Assembly: GCA_022827165.1 (NCBI GenBank)
Contig: JAJDTN010000256.1
Coordinates: 1 to 11,854 of the forward strand
DNA from: Candidatus Latescibacterota bacterium
GTDB taxonomy: Bacteria > Latescibacterota > UBA2968 > UBA8231
DNA length: 11,854 nt
Direction of reading: 5' to 3'
Below, piece by piece: positions 1 through 6,896 of this stretch (its first letter is position 1; the number at the start of each line of letters is the position of its first letter). A program made the position numbers and the translations under genes. Below the pieces are notes generated by a model. That model searched no databases. It had not been told where the DNA came from and saw only the letters and a program-made list of their open reading frames with translations.

Positions 1-449
1 GTCTTGACCGTCACGGGCAGGTGGGTGGCCCCCTTCACGCGGCGCACGATCTGGCGCATCTGCGGCAGGTCGCGCAGCAGGCCGGCGCCGGCGCCGCGCA
101 GGGCGACGTTGCTCACCCAGCAGCCGCAGTTGATGTCGATGAGGTCGGGGGCGCGCTCGGTGGCGATCTGCGCCGCCTGCTCCATGGACAGCTCGGAGGC
201 GCCGTAGATCTGGATCCCGAGGGGGCGCTCGGCGTCGGTGAAGTCGAGCTTGTGCAGGGTGCGCCGGGGGCCGTCGGGGGCCTCGCGCACCAGGCCCTCG
301 GCGTTGACGAACTCGGTGTAGACGAGGTCCGCCCCCAGCTGCCGGCAGAGGAGGCGGAAGGCGGGTCCGGAGACCTCCTCCATGGGCGCCAGCAGCAGGC
401 CGGGATCGGCGCGGACGCTGCCGATGCGGAGGGGGCGATCGATCGACAC
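1..449 (-). CDS. tRNA-dihydrouridine synthase (DusB-like), 3' end cut by window edge
   Basis: The 149 visible codons are the N-terminal half of a flavin-dependent tRNA-dihydrouridine synthase, which uses NADPH to reduce specific uridines in tRNA. The TIM-barrel start LAPMEEVSGPAFRLLCRQLG (residues 20-39) contains the family's FMN-binding APM motif. IQIYG (79-83) and the DINCGCWVSNVALRGAGAGL stretch (105-124) match the strands before and after the catalytic loop, and GAGLL (121-125) is typical of DusB-type enzymes. The catalytic cysteine should be Cys110. Most family members read GCP there and this one reads GCW. The chosen GTG at 449 has GAGGA only 4 nt upstream (454-458). It lies 47 nt downstream of the NIPSNAP gene on the same strand, so it may be co-transcribed. 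The C-terminal tRNA-binding helical domain lies outside the window, so the Dus subfamily is uncertain. Confidence 0.88.
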   Translation of the reverse strand, partial: MSIDRPLRIGSVRADPGLLLAPMEEVSGPAFRLLCRQLGADLVYTEFVNAEGLVREAPDGPRRTLHKLDFTDAERPLGIQIYGASELSMEQAAQIATERAPDLIDINCGCWVSNVALRGAGAGLLRDLPQMRQIVRRVKGATHLPVTVK

Positions 450-496
450 GAGGTCCTCGGGGTGAGGGTGAAACTACGGACGGGGCCTGCTCGAGG

Positions 497-805
497 CTAC
501 AACAGCGACCCCTTGTCGGTGATCTTGTCCATGACGCGGACCTCCCGGCGGCGGATCATGGGCCGCAGGTCGTCGACGATGCGCAGCCACTCCGGGCTGT
601 TGTAGTAGGCGTCGATCGCCTCGTCCCGCGCCTTGCGGCTGGGGAAGGCGCGCATCCAGGCGAACTCGTCGTCGCGGTCGGTCTCCCAGGCGGCGACGAA
701 GGTGACGCCGTACTTGCTCATGAAGCGGCGGGCGCGGCGGAACTGGCGCACGAAGGCGGGCCTCTGGCCCGGGTGCAGTCGGTAGATGCGCAGCTCGAAG
801 ATCAT
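497..805 (-). CDS. NIPSNAP family protein (102 aa)
   Basis: A complete 102-residue protein made of one NIPSNAP domain, a dimeric alpha+beta-barrel fold of the ferredoxin-like type. The start MIFELRIYRLHPGQ, the central FVAAWETDRDDEFAWMRAF and the tail segment EAIDAYYNSPEW are typical of this family, including the aromatic- and acid-rich middle strand. No enzymatic activity is established for bacterial single-domain members. It has no signal peptide or membrane segment, so it is probably cytosolic. Its ATG overlaps the TGA of the upstream folate gene (ATGA, 802-805), and a GAGGAG ribosome site (815-820) sits inside that gene's end, 9 nt before the ATG. This implies translational coupling. The family assignment is confident. 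The biological role is unknown. Confidence 0.85.
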   Translation of the reverse strand: MIFELRIYRLHPGQRPAFVRQFRRARRFMSKYGVTFVAAWETDRDDEFAWMRAFPSRKARDEAIDAYYNSPEWLRIVDDLRPMIRRREVRVMDKITDKGSLL

Positions 806-1389
806 GGGGGCTCTCTCCTCGGGTGCAGGCCGGAGGGGGTGGCGACGGCGTCGACGGCGACATCGTGGTCCTCGGTGGGGACCCGGTCGACGAAGAGCTC
901 GTCGTAAATCAGACCGATCCTCTCGCCGCCGGCCAGCCCCGCGAGAAAGCGGTCGTAGTAGCCGCCGCCGCGGCCGATGCGGCCGCCCCGCCGGTCGAAG
1001 AGCAGCCCCGGGACGAGGACGAGGTCCGCGGCGGGCTCGACGAACCGCGGACTCCGCGGCTGCAGCAGGCCCAGGGGGCCCCGGGCCAGCTCTCCGAGGC
1101 CGCCGATCTCGGCGTGGCGCAGGGGCTCCCGGCGGCCGGCCACCACCGGCACCAGGACGCGCATGCCCCGGGCCCGGGCGGCGCCGACGAGGGCGTGGGT
1201 GTCGACCTCCCCGGGGAGGCTGCTGACGTAGGTGTGCACCGTCCGCGCGCGGCCCCAGGCCGGGGACTCCAGGAGCCGCCGGGCGATGCGCCCGCTCGCG
1301 GCGGCCACATGCCCGGGGGGCAGCTCTCCGAGCAGCCGCAGGGCCTCGCTGCGCCGGCGCGCCTTCTGCAGCGGGATCGGGTCGGTCAT
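802..1389 (-). CDS. 5-formyltetrahydrofolate cyclo-ligase (5,10-methenyl-THF synthetase)
   Basis: 195 aa, the usual length for this cytosolic enzyme, which converts 5-formyl-THF with ATP to 5,10-methenyl-THF and returns a dead-end folate to the one-carbon pool. The diagnostic C-terminal motif VPGLLFDRRGGRIGRGGGYY (126-145) followed by DRFL is the phosphate- and folate-binding signature. The later segment VPTEDHDVAVDAVATP (170-185) is also typical. The N-terminal part is Arg/Lys-rich, as usual. The ATG at 1389 is the first in frame and has no Shine-Dalgarno sequence, but a TTGACA element lies just upstream (see the promoter entry), so the mRNA may be leaderless. The gene overlaps the NIPSNAP gene by 4 nt and is divergent from uppS. 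It is the family known as YgfA/MTHFS. Confidence 0.93.
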   Translation of the reverse strand: MTDPIPLQKARRRSEALRLLGELPPGHVAAASGRIARRLLESPAWGRARTVHTYVSSLPGEVDTHALVGAARARGMRVLVPVVAGRREPLRHAEIGGLGELARGPLGLLQPRSPRFVEPAADLVLVPGLLFDRRGGRIGRGGGYYDRFLAGLAGGERIGLIYDELFVDRVPTEDHDVAVDAVATPSGLHPRREPP

Positions 1390-1396
1390 GGCGGGG

Positions 1397-1426
1397 ATGC
1401 AAGAGTCGTGCCCGTCCGCATGTCAA
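1397..1426 (-). promoter_or_regulatory. Possible promoter of the folate cyclo-ligase gene, perhaps leaderless
   Basis: Read on the minus strand, a perfect TTGACA (1421-1426) is followed after 18 nt by TTGCAT (1397-1402, a weak -10 match), with the ATG only 7 nt further on. Transcription would then begin at or very near the start codon, which fits the absence of a ribosome-binding sequence. The -10 match is poor (3 of 6), so this is tentative. Confidence 0.35.
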
Positions 1427-1507
1427 CCGGCCGCCGGACGGCCGGAGCCGCCATGTGGACGCCCCGGCGGCCAATCGGTAGATTCGATAACTTCTTTGCA
1501 GCCAATC

Positions 1508-1521
1508 GATTCGGCCGAATC
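1508..1521. repeat. Perfect 14-bp palindrome before the uppS start
   Basis: GATTCGGCCGAATC is an exact palindrome whose last base lies 3 nt before the uppS ATG. The octamer GCCAATCG occurs twice in the same direction, at 1470-1477 and 1501-1508, 31 nt apart. The second copy runs into the palindrome. This could be an operator, or an RNA hairpin covering the start region. No ribosome-binding sequence is visible here. Confidence 0.5.
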
Positions 1522-1524
1522 CCC

Positions 1525-2298
1525 ATGACCGTCAGCACACGCCCCGCCCCGGCCGCCCAGAGCCCCGCCGACGCCGATCTCCAGCGCCGCCTGAGGGAGT
1601 CGGGGCCGCTGCCCCGGCACGTTGCCATCATCATGGACGGAGACCGGCGCTGGGCCAAGGAGCGCGGCCTCAAGCTCACCGAGGGCCACCGCCACGGCCG
1701 CGAGTCGGTGCGCGACATCGTGCGCGCCTGCGGCCAGCTGGAGATCGAGGTCCTCACCCTCTACACCTTCTCCAGCGAGAACTGGAACCGGCCCCGCCAC
1801 GAGGTCCGCGCCCTCATGCACTGGCTCGAGGAGTCGCTGCGCCAGGAGACGCCGGAGCTGCACGACAACCGGGTGCGCCTCAACGCCGTGGGCCGCCTCG
1901 ACGGCCTGCCCGCCCGGGTCCGCGAGGCCCTCGACGACGCCCTCGACGAGACCGCCGGCAACACCGGCCTCATCCTCAACCTGGCCCTCAACTACGGCGG
2001 CCGCGCCGAGCTCGTCGACGCCTGCCGCGAGCTGGCCCGCCGGGTGCGCGACGGCTGCCTCGACCCCGGCGAGATCGATGAGGACGCCCTCGGCGGGGCG
2101 CTCTACACCGGCGGCCTGCCCGATCCCGACCTGCTGATCCGCTGCAGCGGCGAGATGCGGCTGAGCAACTTCCTCCCCTGGCAGATGGTCTACACCGAGA
2201 TCTGGTTCACCCCCGTGTTCTGGCCCGACTTCCGGCGCCACCACCTGTACGAGGCGGTTCGCGCCTTCCAGCAGCGGCAGCGGCGCTTCGGCGTGTGA
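1525..2298 (+). CDS. uppS: Isoprenyl transferase / undecaprenyl diphosphate synthase
   Basis: 257 aa. It condenses isopentenyl diphosphate onto farnesyl diphosphate in cis to make the C55 lipid carrier for peptidoglycan and surface polysaccharides, and it is cytosolic to membrane-peripheral. Family motifs in order: HVAIIMDGDRRWAKERG (32-48) with the catalytic Asp38; TFSSENWNRP (81-90); LNLALNYGGR (151-160); and RCSGEMRLSNFLPWQMVYTE (206-225), with the diphosphate-binding Arg206 and Arg212 and the metal-binding Glu225. The usual Asn of MDGN is Asp40 here. The ATG at 1525 is chosen because the family normally begins about 20-30 residues before MDGN. The open frame extends far upstream, but that part is antisense to the folate gene and low in complexity. 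It is the first gene of a tight operon with cdsA 3 nt downstream. Confidence 0.96.
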   Translation: MTVSTRPAPAAQSPADADLQRRLRESGPLPRHVAIIMDGDRRWAKERGLKLTEGHRHGRESVRDIVRACGQLEIEVLTLYTFSSENWNRPRHEVRALMHWLEESLRQETPELHDNRVRLNAVGRLDGLPARVREALDDALDETAGNTGLILNLALNYGGRAELVDACRELARRVRDGCLDPGEIDEDALGGALYTGGLPDPDLLIRCSGEMRLSNFLPWQMVYTEIWFTPVFWPDFRRHHLYEAVRAFQQRQRRFGV

Positions 2299-2301
2299 TC
2301 C

Positions 2302-3114
2302 GTGAGCGCCGAAGACCGTTCCCTGGCGCGCCGCTCGCTGTCGGCGTGCGTCTTCGTGCCCGCCGTCCTGGCGGCCCTCTGGGCGGGGGGCTGGGCGCTC
2401 TTCGCCCTGGTGGTCCTGGTCGTCGGCCGCGGCACCTGGGAGCTGCTGCACATGGCGAGCCGCGCCGGGCACCGTCCCGCCGTCGGCGTGGGTGTCGCCC
2501 TGGCCCTGGCCTGGTGCCTCTACCTGCAGGTGCGCGGCGCCGACGCGGGGCTGGCGGTGCTGCTGATGGCCGCCGTCGTCGTGGCCCTGGCCGCGGCCCT
2601 GCGCCGGGGCGTGGAGGGCTTCCTCGCCAACGCCCTGGTCACCCTCGGGGGCCTGGTCTACGTGGGCGTCCTGGGGGCGGCGCCGCTGCTGCTGGCGCCG
2701 CGCCTCGGAGACGAGGCGGGCTGGATGATGATCGCCCTCTTCGCCTGCATCTGGCTCACCGACACCGCCGCCTACCTGGGCGGCCGGCAATGGGGCCGGC
2801 GGCGGCTGGCGCCGGCGATCAGCCCCGCCAAGACGGTGGCCGGCTTCGTCTGCGGCCTCGCCGGCGGCCTGGTGCCGCTGCTGCTGTGGCCCTGGCTGCC
2901 CACGTGGTCGCTGCCGGAGCTGGCCGGACTGTTCGTCCTCGTCTCCCTCGGCGGGCAGGCCGGTGACGTGGTGGAGTCGGCGATCAAGCGCGACCTCGGC
3001 GTCAAGGACGCGCCGGTCCTGATCCCCGGCCACGGCGGCATGCTCGACCGCTTCGACTCCTACCTCTTCGCCTTCCCCCTCGCCTACGTCTACACCGTCG
3101 TCTTCAGGAGCTGA
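2302..3114 (+). CDS. cdsA: Phosphatidate cytidylyltransferase (CDP-diglyceride synthase)
   Basis: A 270-aa polytopic inner-membrane enzyme that makes CDP-diacylglycerol from phosphatidate and CTP, the branch point for all bacterial phospholipids. The C-terminal family signature is complete: SAIKRDLGVKDAPVLIPGHG (226-245) followed by GMLDRFD (246-252), with the metal-binding acidic residues of this region. LTDTAAYLGGRQWGRR (152-167) and SPAKTVAGFVCG (174-185) are further conserved loops. Hydrophobic stretches at about 15-45, 60-75, 84-100, 112-133, 140-156, 180-200, 205-220 and 253-269 fit about eight helices. The GTG start is 3 nt after the uppS stop and has no evident Shine-Dalgarno sequence, so translation is probably coupled to uppS. 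The rseP gene follows after 8 nt. Confidence 0.96.
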   Translation: MSAEDRSLARRSLSACVFVPAVLAALWAGGWALFALVVLVVGRGTWELLHMASRAGHRPAVGVGVALALAWCLYLQVRGADAGLAVLLMAAVVVALAAALRRGVEGFLANALVTLGGLVYVGVLGAAPLLLAPRLGDEAGWMMIALFACIWLTDTAAYLGGRQWGRRRLAPAISPAKTVAGFVCGLAGGLVPLLLWPWLPTWSLPELAGLFVLVSLGGQAGDVVESAIKRDLGVKDAPVLIPGHGGMLDRFDSYLFAFPLAYVYTVVFRS

Positions 3115-3122
3115 CTCCCCCC

Positions 3123-4448
3123 GTGCTCGAATCGATCCTCGACGGACTCATCGGCCTCTCCTGGTTCCTCATCGCCCTCGGCGTCCTGGTCTTCGTCCAC
3201 GAGCTCGGCCACTTCCTGGTGGCCAAGCGCGCCGGCATCCGCGTCGAGCGGTTTTCCCTCGGCTACCCGCCGAAGATGGTCGGCTTCGTCCGGGGGGAGA
3301 CGGAGTACTGCATCTCCTGGATTCCCTTCGGCGGCTACGTGAAGGTGGCGGGCATGGCCGACGTCGGCTCCGAGGAGAGCCGGGGCGAGCCCTGGGAGTT
3401 CCCCTCCAAGTCGCTGCCGGTGCGCATGGCGGTGATCGCCGCCGGCCCGCTGATGAACTTCGTCTTCGCCTTCGCCGTCTTCGTCGTCGTCTACGGCGGC
3501 TTCGGCATGGAGACGGTGGAGTCGACCCTCATCGATCCCGCCGAGGGCTCGGTGGCCGCGGCCGCCGGCCTGCGCCACGCCGACGTCATCCGCGCCGTCG
3601 ACGGCAAGGCGGTGAGCAATGCCCACGAGCTGGTGGAGGGGCTGAAGCGGGCCTCCATCTCCGGCGCCGTGCTCACCGTGGAACGCGGCGGCGGCCTGGT
3701 CGAGGTGGAGCTGCCGGCCGAGCCGGGCGGCGCCTACGGCCTGACCGTGATGCTGCCGCCGCGGGTGGGCAGCACCGACCCCGGGACCCCGGCCGCCGCA
3801 CTGGGCCTGCAGCGGGGAGACCTGATCACCGGGGTGGACGGCCAGCCGGTGGCCACCTGGTCCGGCATGCGCGAGGTGATCAGCGTCCACCCCGGCGAGG
3901 CGATCGAGCTGCAGTGGCAGCGCGGCGGACGCGCCATGACCGCCATGATCACCCCCGAGGAGCGGCTCGAGGGCGACAAGCCGATCGGCATCATCGGCAT
4001 CCGCCACCACCAGTCGGGGTCGGTGAGCATCGGCTGGTGGGAGGCGGTGAAGATCGGCGCCTGGAGCGTCTACTCGTCGTCGTCGCTGATTCTCGACTTC
4101 CTCGGCAGCATCTTCGAGGACCGGCGCTACAAGGAGCTCGGCGGCCCGATCCGCATCGCCATCATGGCCGACGACACCGCCGACATGGGGCTGCGCTACT
4201 TCCTGCAGTTCCTCGCCCTCCTCAGCGTCAACCTCGCCGTCCTCAACCTCCTGCCCATCCCCGTCCTCGACGGCGGCCACCTCACCTTCCTCACCCTGGA
4301 GGCGATCCTGCGCCGCCCGCCCTCGGTGCGCCAGCGGGAGGTGGCCCAGCAGGTCGGCCTGGTGATCATCCTCTTCATCATGGTCATGGTCACCTTCAAC
4401 GACCTCAACCAGTTCGTCCTCAACCCCGTCCTGGAACTCTTCCAGTAG
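3123..4448 (+). CDS. rseP: RIP metalloprotease RseP (site-2 protease, two PDZ domains)
   Basis: A 441-aa intramembrane zinc protease of family M50. The first membrane helix holds HELGH (26-30), with zinc ligands His26 and His30 and catalytic Glu27. The third zinc ligand is Asp383 in NLLPIPVLDGGH (375-386). GYVKVAGM (71-78) is the conserved membrane-reentrant region. Two periplasmic PDZ domains lie at about 130-200 and 215-290, and the last helix is near 411-425. In other bacteria it cleaves anti-sigma factors and leftover signal peptides after a first cut by another protease. Its substrate here is not shown by the sequence. GTG at 3123 is 12 nt after AGGAG (3106-3110), inside the end of cdsA. 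The position directly after uppS-cdsA is typical, except that dxr is missing between them. Confidence 0.96.
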   Translation: MLESILDGLIGLSWFLIALGVLVFVHELGHFLVAKRAGIRVERFSLGYPPKMVGFVRGETEYCISWIPFGGYVKVAGMADVGSEESRGEPWEFPSKSLPVRMAVIAAGPLMNFVFAFAVFVVVYGGFGMETVESTLIDPAEGSVAAAAGLRHADVIRAVDGKAVSNAHELVEGLKRASISGAVLTVERGGGLVEVELPAEPGGAYGLTVMLPPRVGSTDPGTPAAALGLQRGDLITGVDGQPVATWSGMREVISVHPGEAIELQWQRGGRAMTAMITPEERLEGDKPIGIIGIRHHQSGSVSIGWWEAVKIGAWSVYSSSSLILDFLGSIFEDRRYKELGGPIRIAIMADDTADMGLRYFLQFLALLSVNLAVLNLLPIPVLDGGHLTFLTLEAILRRPPSVRQREVAQQVGLVIILFIMVMVTFNDLNQFVLNPVLELFQ

Positions 4449-4467
4449 TCCGACCGCGGGGACCGGT

Positions 4468-5607
4468 GTGTCCGATCGGGAGGCGCTGACCCGGTTCGCC
4501 CGCCAGCAGGCGGAGCGCCAGGGTTTCGACCTCTTCGGGGTGACCCCGGCCGATCCCCTCGCCGGCGCGGAGTTCTACGCGCGCTGGGTGGCCCTCGGCT
4601 TCGCCGGCCGCATGTCCTGGCTCGAGCGCAACCTCGAAGGCCGGGCCGACCCGCGGAAGCGGGTCCCCGGGGCGCGCAGCGTCATCTGTCTCGGCATGCA
4701 CTACGATCCCCCGGACTCCGCCGAGCCGGAGGCGGTCCCCGGACGGCCCCGGGGGCGGATCGCGCGCTACGCACGGGGCGACGACTACCACGGCCTGATC
4801 GAGAGCCGCCTCAAGGGCCTTTGGGAGGCGCTGCGGGTGCGCGCCGGCGGCGGCGAGGGCCGCTGGTCGGTGGACACGGCGCCGGTCCTCGAGCGCGAGC
4901 TGGCCGCCCGCGCCGGCCTCGGCTGGTGGGGCAAGAACACCTGCCTCATCAACCGCGGCGCCGGCTCGTACTTCTTCCTCGCCGAGATCGTCACCACCCT
5001 CGAGCTGACCTGCGACACGCCCGAGGTCGACCACTGCGGCTCCTGCACCCTGTGCCTGGAGGCCTGCCCCACCGGCGCCTTCCCGGAGCCGTACGTCCTC
5101 GACGCGCGGCGCTGCATCTCGTACCTGACGATCGAGCTGAAGGAGGCGATTCCCCGGGAGCTGCGCGACGGCGTCGGCGACTGGGTCCTCGGCTGCGACA
5201 TCTGCCAGGAGGTCTGCCCGTGGAACCGGCGCGCCCCGGCCACGCAGGAGGAGGCCTTCCACCCGCGGCCCGGCCTCGACCCGGTGGACCTGGTGGAGCT
5301 GCTGGGGCTGGACCGCGACGCCTTCAACGAGCGCTTCCGCCGCAACCCGGCCAAGCGCCCCAAGCGCCGCGGCATGCTGCGCAACGCCGCCGTCAGCCTC
5401 GGCAACGCCGGCGACCGGCGGGTGGTGCCGCACCTGGCGCGGGCCCTGGAGCGGGAGGAGGAGCCCCTGGTGCGGGCCCACGTGGCCTGGGCCCTGGGCC
5501 AGCTCGGGGGCGACGCGGCCAGGCAGGCCCTGGGCGATGCGCGGGAGCGCGAGACCGACGCCGAGGTGCTGGAGGAGATCGAGGCGGCGCTGGCGGCGGC
5601 CGCCTGA
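4468..5607 (+). CDS. queG: Epoxyqueuosine reductase QueG with C-terminal HEAT repeat
   Basis: A 379-aa cobalamin-dependent iron-sulfur enzyme that reduces epoxyqueuosine in tRNA to queuosine, the last step of the pathway. Asp136 in VDTAPVLERELAARAGLGWW (135-154) is the likely catalytic acid. The two 4Fe-4S clusters are bound by CGSCTLCLEACP (Cys190, 193, 196 and 200) and by Cys216 together with GCDICQEVCPWN (Cys243, 246 and 250). The C-terminal third (about 305-379) holds HEAT-like helices such as RRVVPHLARALEREEEPLVR and AHVAWALGQLGGDAARQALG, known to bind tRNA. All key residues are present. The GTG start lies 19 nt after rseP with only a weak GGGGA upstream. It shares the operon by position, without a functional link to the envelope genes. 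It ends 5 nt from a convergent gene. Confidence 0.96.
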   Translation: MSDREALTRFARQQAERQGFDLFGVTPADPLAGAEFYARWVALGFAGRMSWLERNLEGRADPRKRVPGARSVICLGMHYDPPDSAEPEAVPGRPRGRIARYARGDDYHGLIESRLKGLWEALRVRAGGGEGRWSVDTAPVLERELAARAGLGWWGKNTCLINRGAGSYFFLAEIVTTLELTCDTPEVDHCGSCTLCLEACPTGAFPEPYVLDARRCISYLTIELKEAIPRELRDGVGDWVLGCDICQEVCPWNRRAPATQEEAFHPRPGLDPVDLVELLGLDRDAFNERFRRNPAKRPKRRGMLRNAAVSLGNAGDRRVVPHLARALEREEEPLVRAHVAWALGQLGGDAARQALGDARERETDAEVLEEIEAALAAAA

Positions 5608-5612
5608 GGGGA

Positions 5613-6896
5613 TCAGTCCCGCGCCACCGTGTCGACGGCTGTCTCGCCCTCGGAGCGGGCGATGACGGCGGCACCGCAGGAGTCACTGAAGACGTTGACC
5701 ACGGTGCGGTACATGTCCAGGGGCCGGTCGATGGCGAGCATGGCCCCCACGATGAGGGCCACCTGCGGCCCCGTGAGGTTCACCGCCTCGAGGACGATGA
5801 AGATCATCACCAGGCCCGCCGAGGGCACCGCCGCGGCGCCGATGGAGGCGAGCAGGGCGGTGACCACGATCAGCGCCTGCTGCTCCAGGCCCATGGCCAC
5901 CCCCATCACCTGGGCGATGAACAGCACCCCGGCGCACTCGTAGAGGGCGGTGCCGTCCATGTTGACGGTGGCGCCCATGGGCAGCACGAAGGAGGTCACG
6001 CGGTTGGAGACGCCGACCTTGCGCTCCACGGCGTCGATCGTCACGGGCAGGGTCGCCCCCGAGGAGCTGGTGGAGAAGGCCATGCACATGGGCTGCACCA
6101 TGTTGCGGAAGTGGATCCGCGGATCGATGCCGCCGAGGACCCGCAGCACCAGGGGCAGCGCCACGAAGAGGTGGAAGGTCAGCCCCAGGCACAGGACCAG
6201 GGCGTAGAGGCCCAGGGCCTTGAAGGAGCCCAGTCCCGTGGTCCCCACGAGGGTGAGGATGAGGGAGAACACGCCGACCGGCGCCACCCAGCGGATGATC
6301 CCCGAGGTGAGGCGCATCATCGCCTGGAAGGCGGCGGCGGCGAAACCGGTCAGGGGGTCGCGGTGGCGGGGCGGCAGACCGGCGATGCTGAGGCCCACGA
6401 GGATGGCGAAGAAGATGATGGAGAGCATCTTCGCCTCGGAGGCGGCGTCGACGATGTTGACGGGGACGATGTCGAGGAGGAGGTCGACGGGGGAGGTCAC
6501 CACCGTGAGGTCGGGCAGCTGCCGGGTCTCGGCGCCGCCGAGATCGGCGCCGGCGCCGGGCCTGATCAGGTTGACCAGGACCAGCCCGGTGAGGACGGCG
6601 AGGAAGCTGGTGGCCAGGTAGTAGCCCAGGGTCTTGCCGAAGAGCCGCCCCAGGCCGGCGCCGCCCACCGAGGCGACGCCGGAGATGATCGAGGCGAGGA
6701 CCAGGGGCACGATGACCATCTTGAGGAGCTGTATGAAGAGCTGCCCGATCCACCCCAGCTCCGCGGCCAGGGGCTCGCCCCCGGCGAGGCCGGCGAGGGT
6801 GCCCAGGACCATGGCCAGGGCCACCTGCCAGTGCAGCCGGCGGTACCACGCCGGCGCCGCCGCGGCGGCCGCGGGAGGTGCCTCGGGGGCGGTCAA
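5613..6896 (-). CDS. Dicarboxylate/amino acid:cation symporter (DAACS, GltP/DctA type)
   Basis: A 427-aa inner-membrane transporter of the glutamate transporter fold, using a Na+ or H+ gradient. Hairpin 1 has the serine-rich STSSSGATLPVT (275-286). The unwound helix has NMDGT (312-316). Hairpin 2 has AAAVPSAG (354-361). Helix 8 has AIDRPLDMYRTVVNVFSDSC (388-407). This keeps the residues equivalent to Asp394, Arg397, Thr398, Asn401 and Asp405 of the archaeal homologue GltPh. The arginine favours an acidic substrate (glutamate, aspartate or a C4-dicarboxylate), but which one is not decided. The start is TTG at 6896, overlapping the TGA of the upstream gene as TTGA. No in-frame ATG comes before residue 30, inside the first helix. 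There is no clear ribosome site, so translation probably depends on the upstream gene. The N-terminus is Ala/Pro-rich. Confidence 0.93.
   Translation of the reverse strand: MTAPEAPPAAAAAAPAWYRRLHWQVALAMVLGTLAGLAGGEPLAAELGWIGQLFIQLLKMVIVPLVLASIISGVASVGGAGLGRLFGKTLGYYLATSFLAVLTGLVLVNLIRPGAGADLGGAETRQLPDLTVVTSPVDLLLDIVPVNIVDAASEAKMLSIIFFAILVGLSIAGLPPRHRDPLTGFAAAAFQAMMRLTSGIIRWVAPVGVFSLILTLVGTTGLGSFKALGLYALVLCLGLTFHLFVALPLVLRVLGGIDPRIHFRNMVQPMCMAFSTSSSGATLPVTIDAVERKVGVSNRVTSFVLPMGATVNMDGTALYECAGVLFIAQVMGVAMGLEQQALIVVTALLASIGAAAVPSAGLVMIFIVLEAVNLTGPQVALIVGAMLAIDRPLDMYRTVVNVFSDSCGAAVIARSEGETAVDTVARD

Noticed and set aside
823..1524. N-terminal extension of the uppS frame upstream of 1525
   Set aside because: The extension is antisense to the folate cyclo-ligase gene, repetitive in composition and unlike the family. 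UppS normally starts shortly before the MDGN motif.
5605..5620. Short GGGA-TCAG-TCCC hairpin between queG and the convergent symporter as a terminator
   Set aside because: The stem is only 4 bp and there is no U-tract on either strand.
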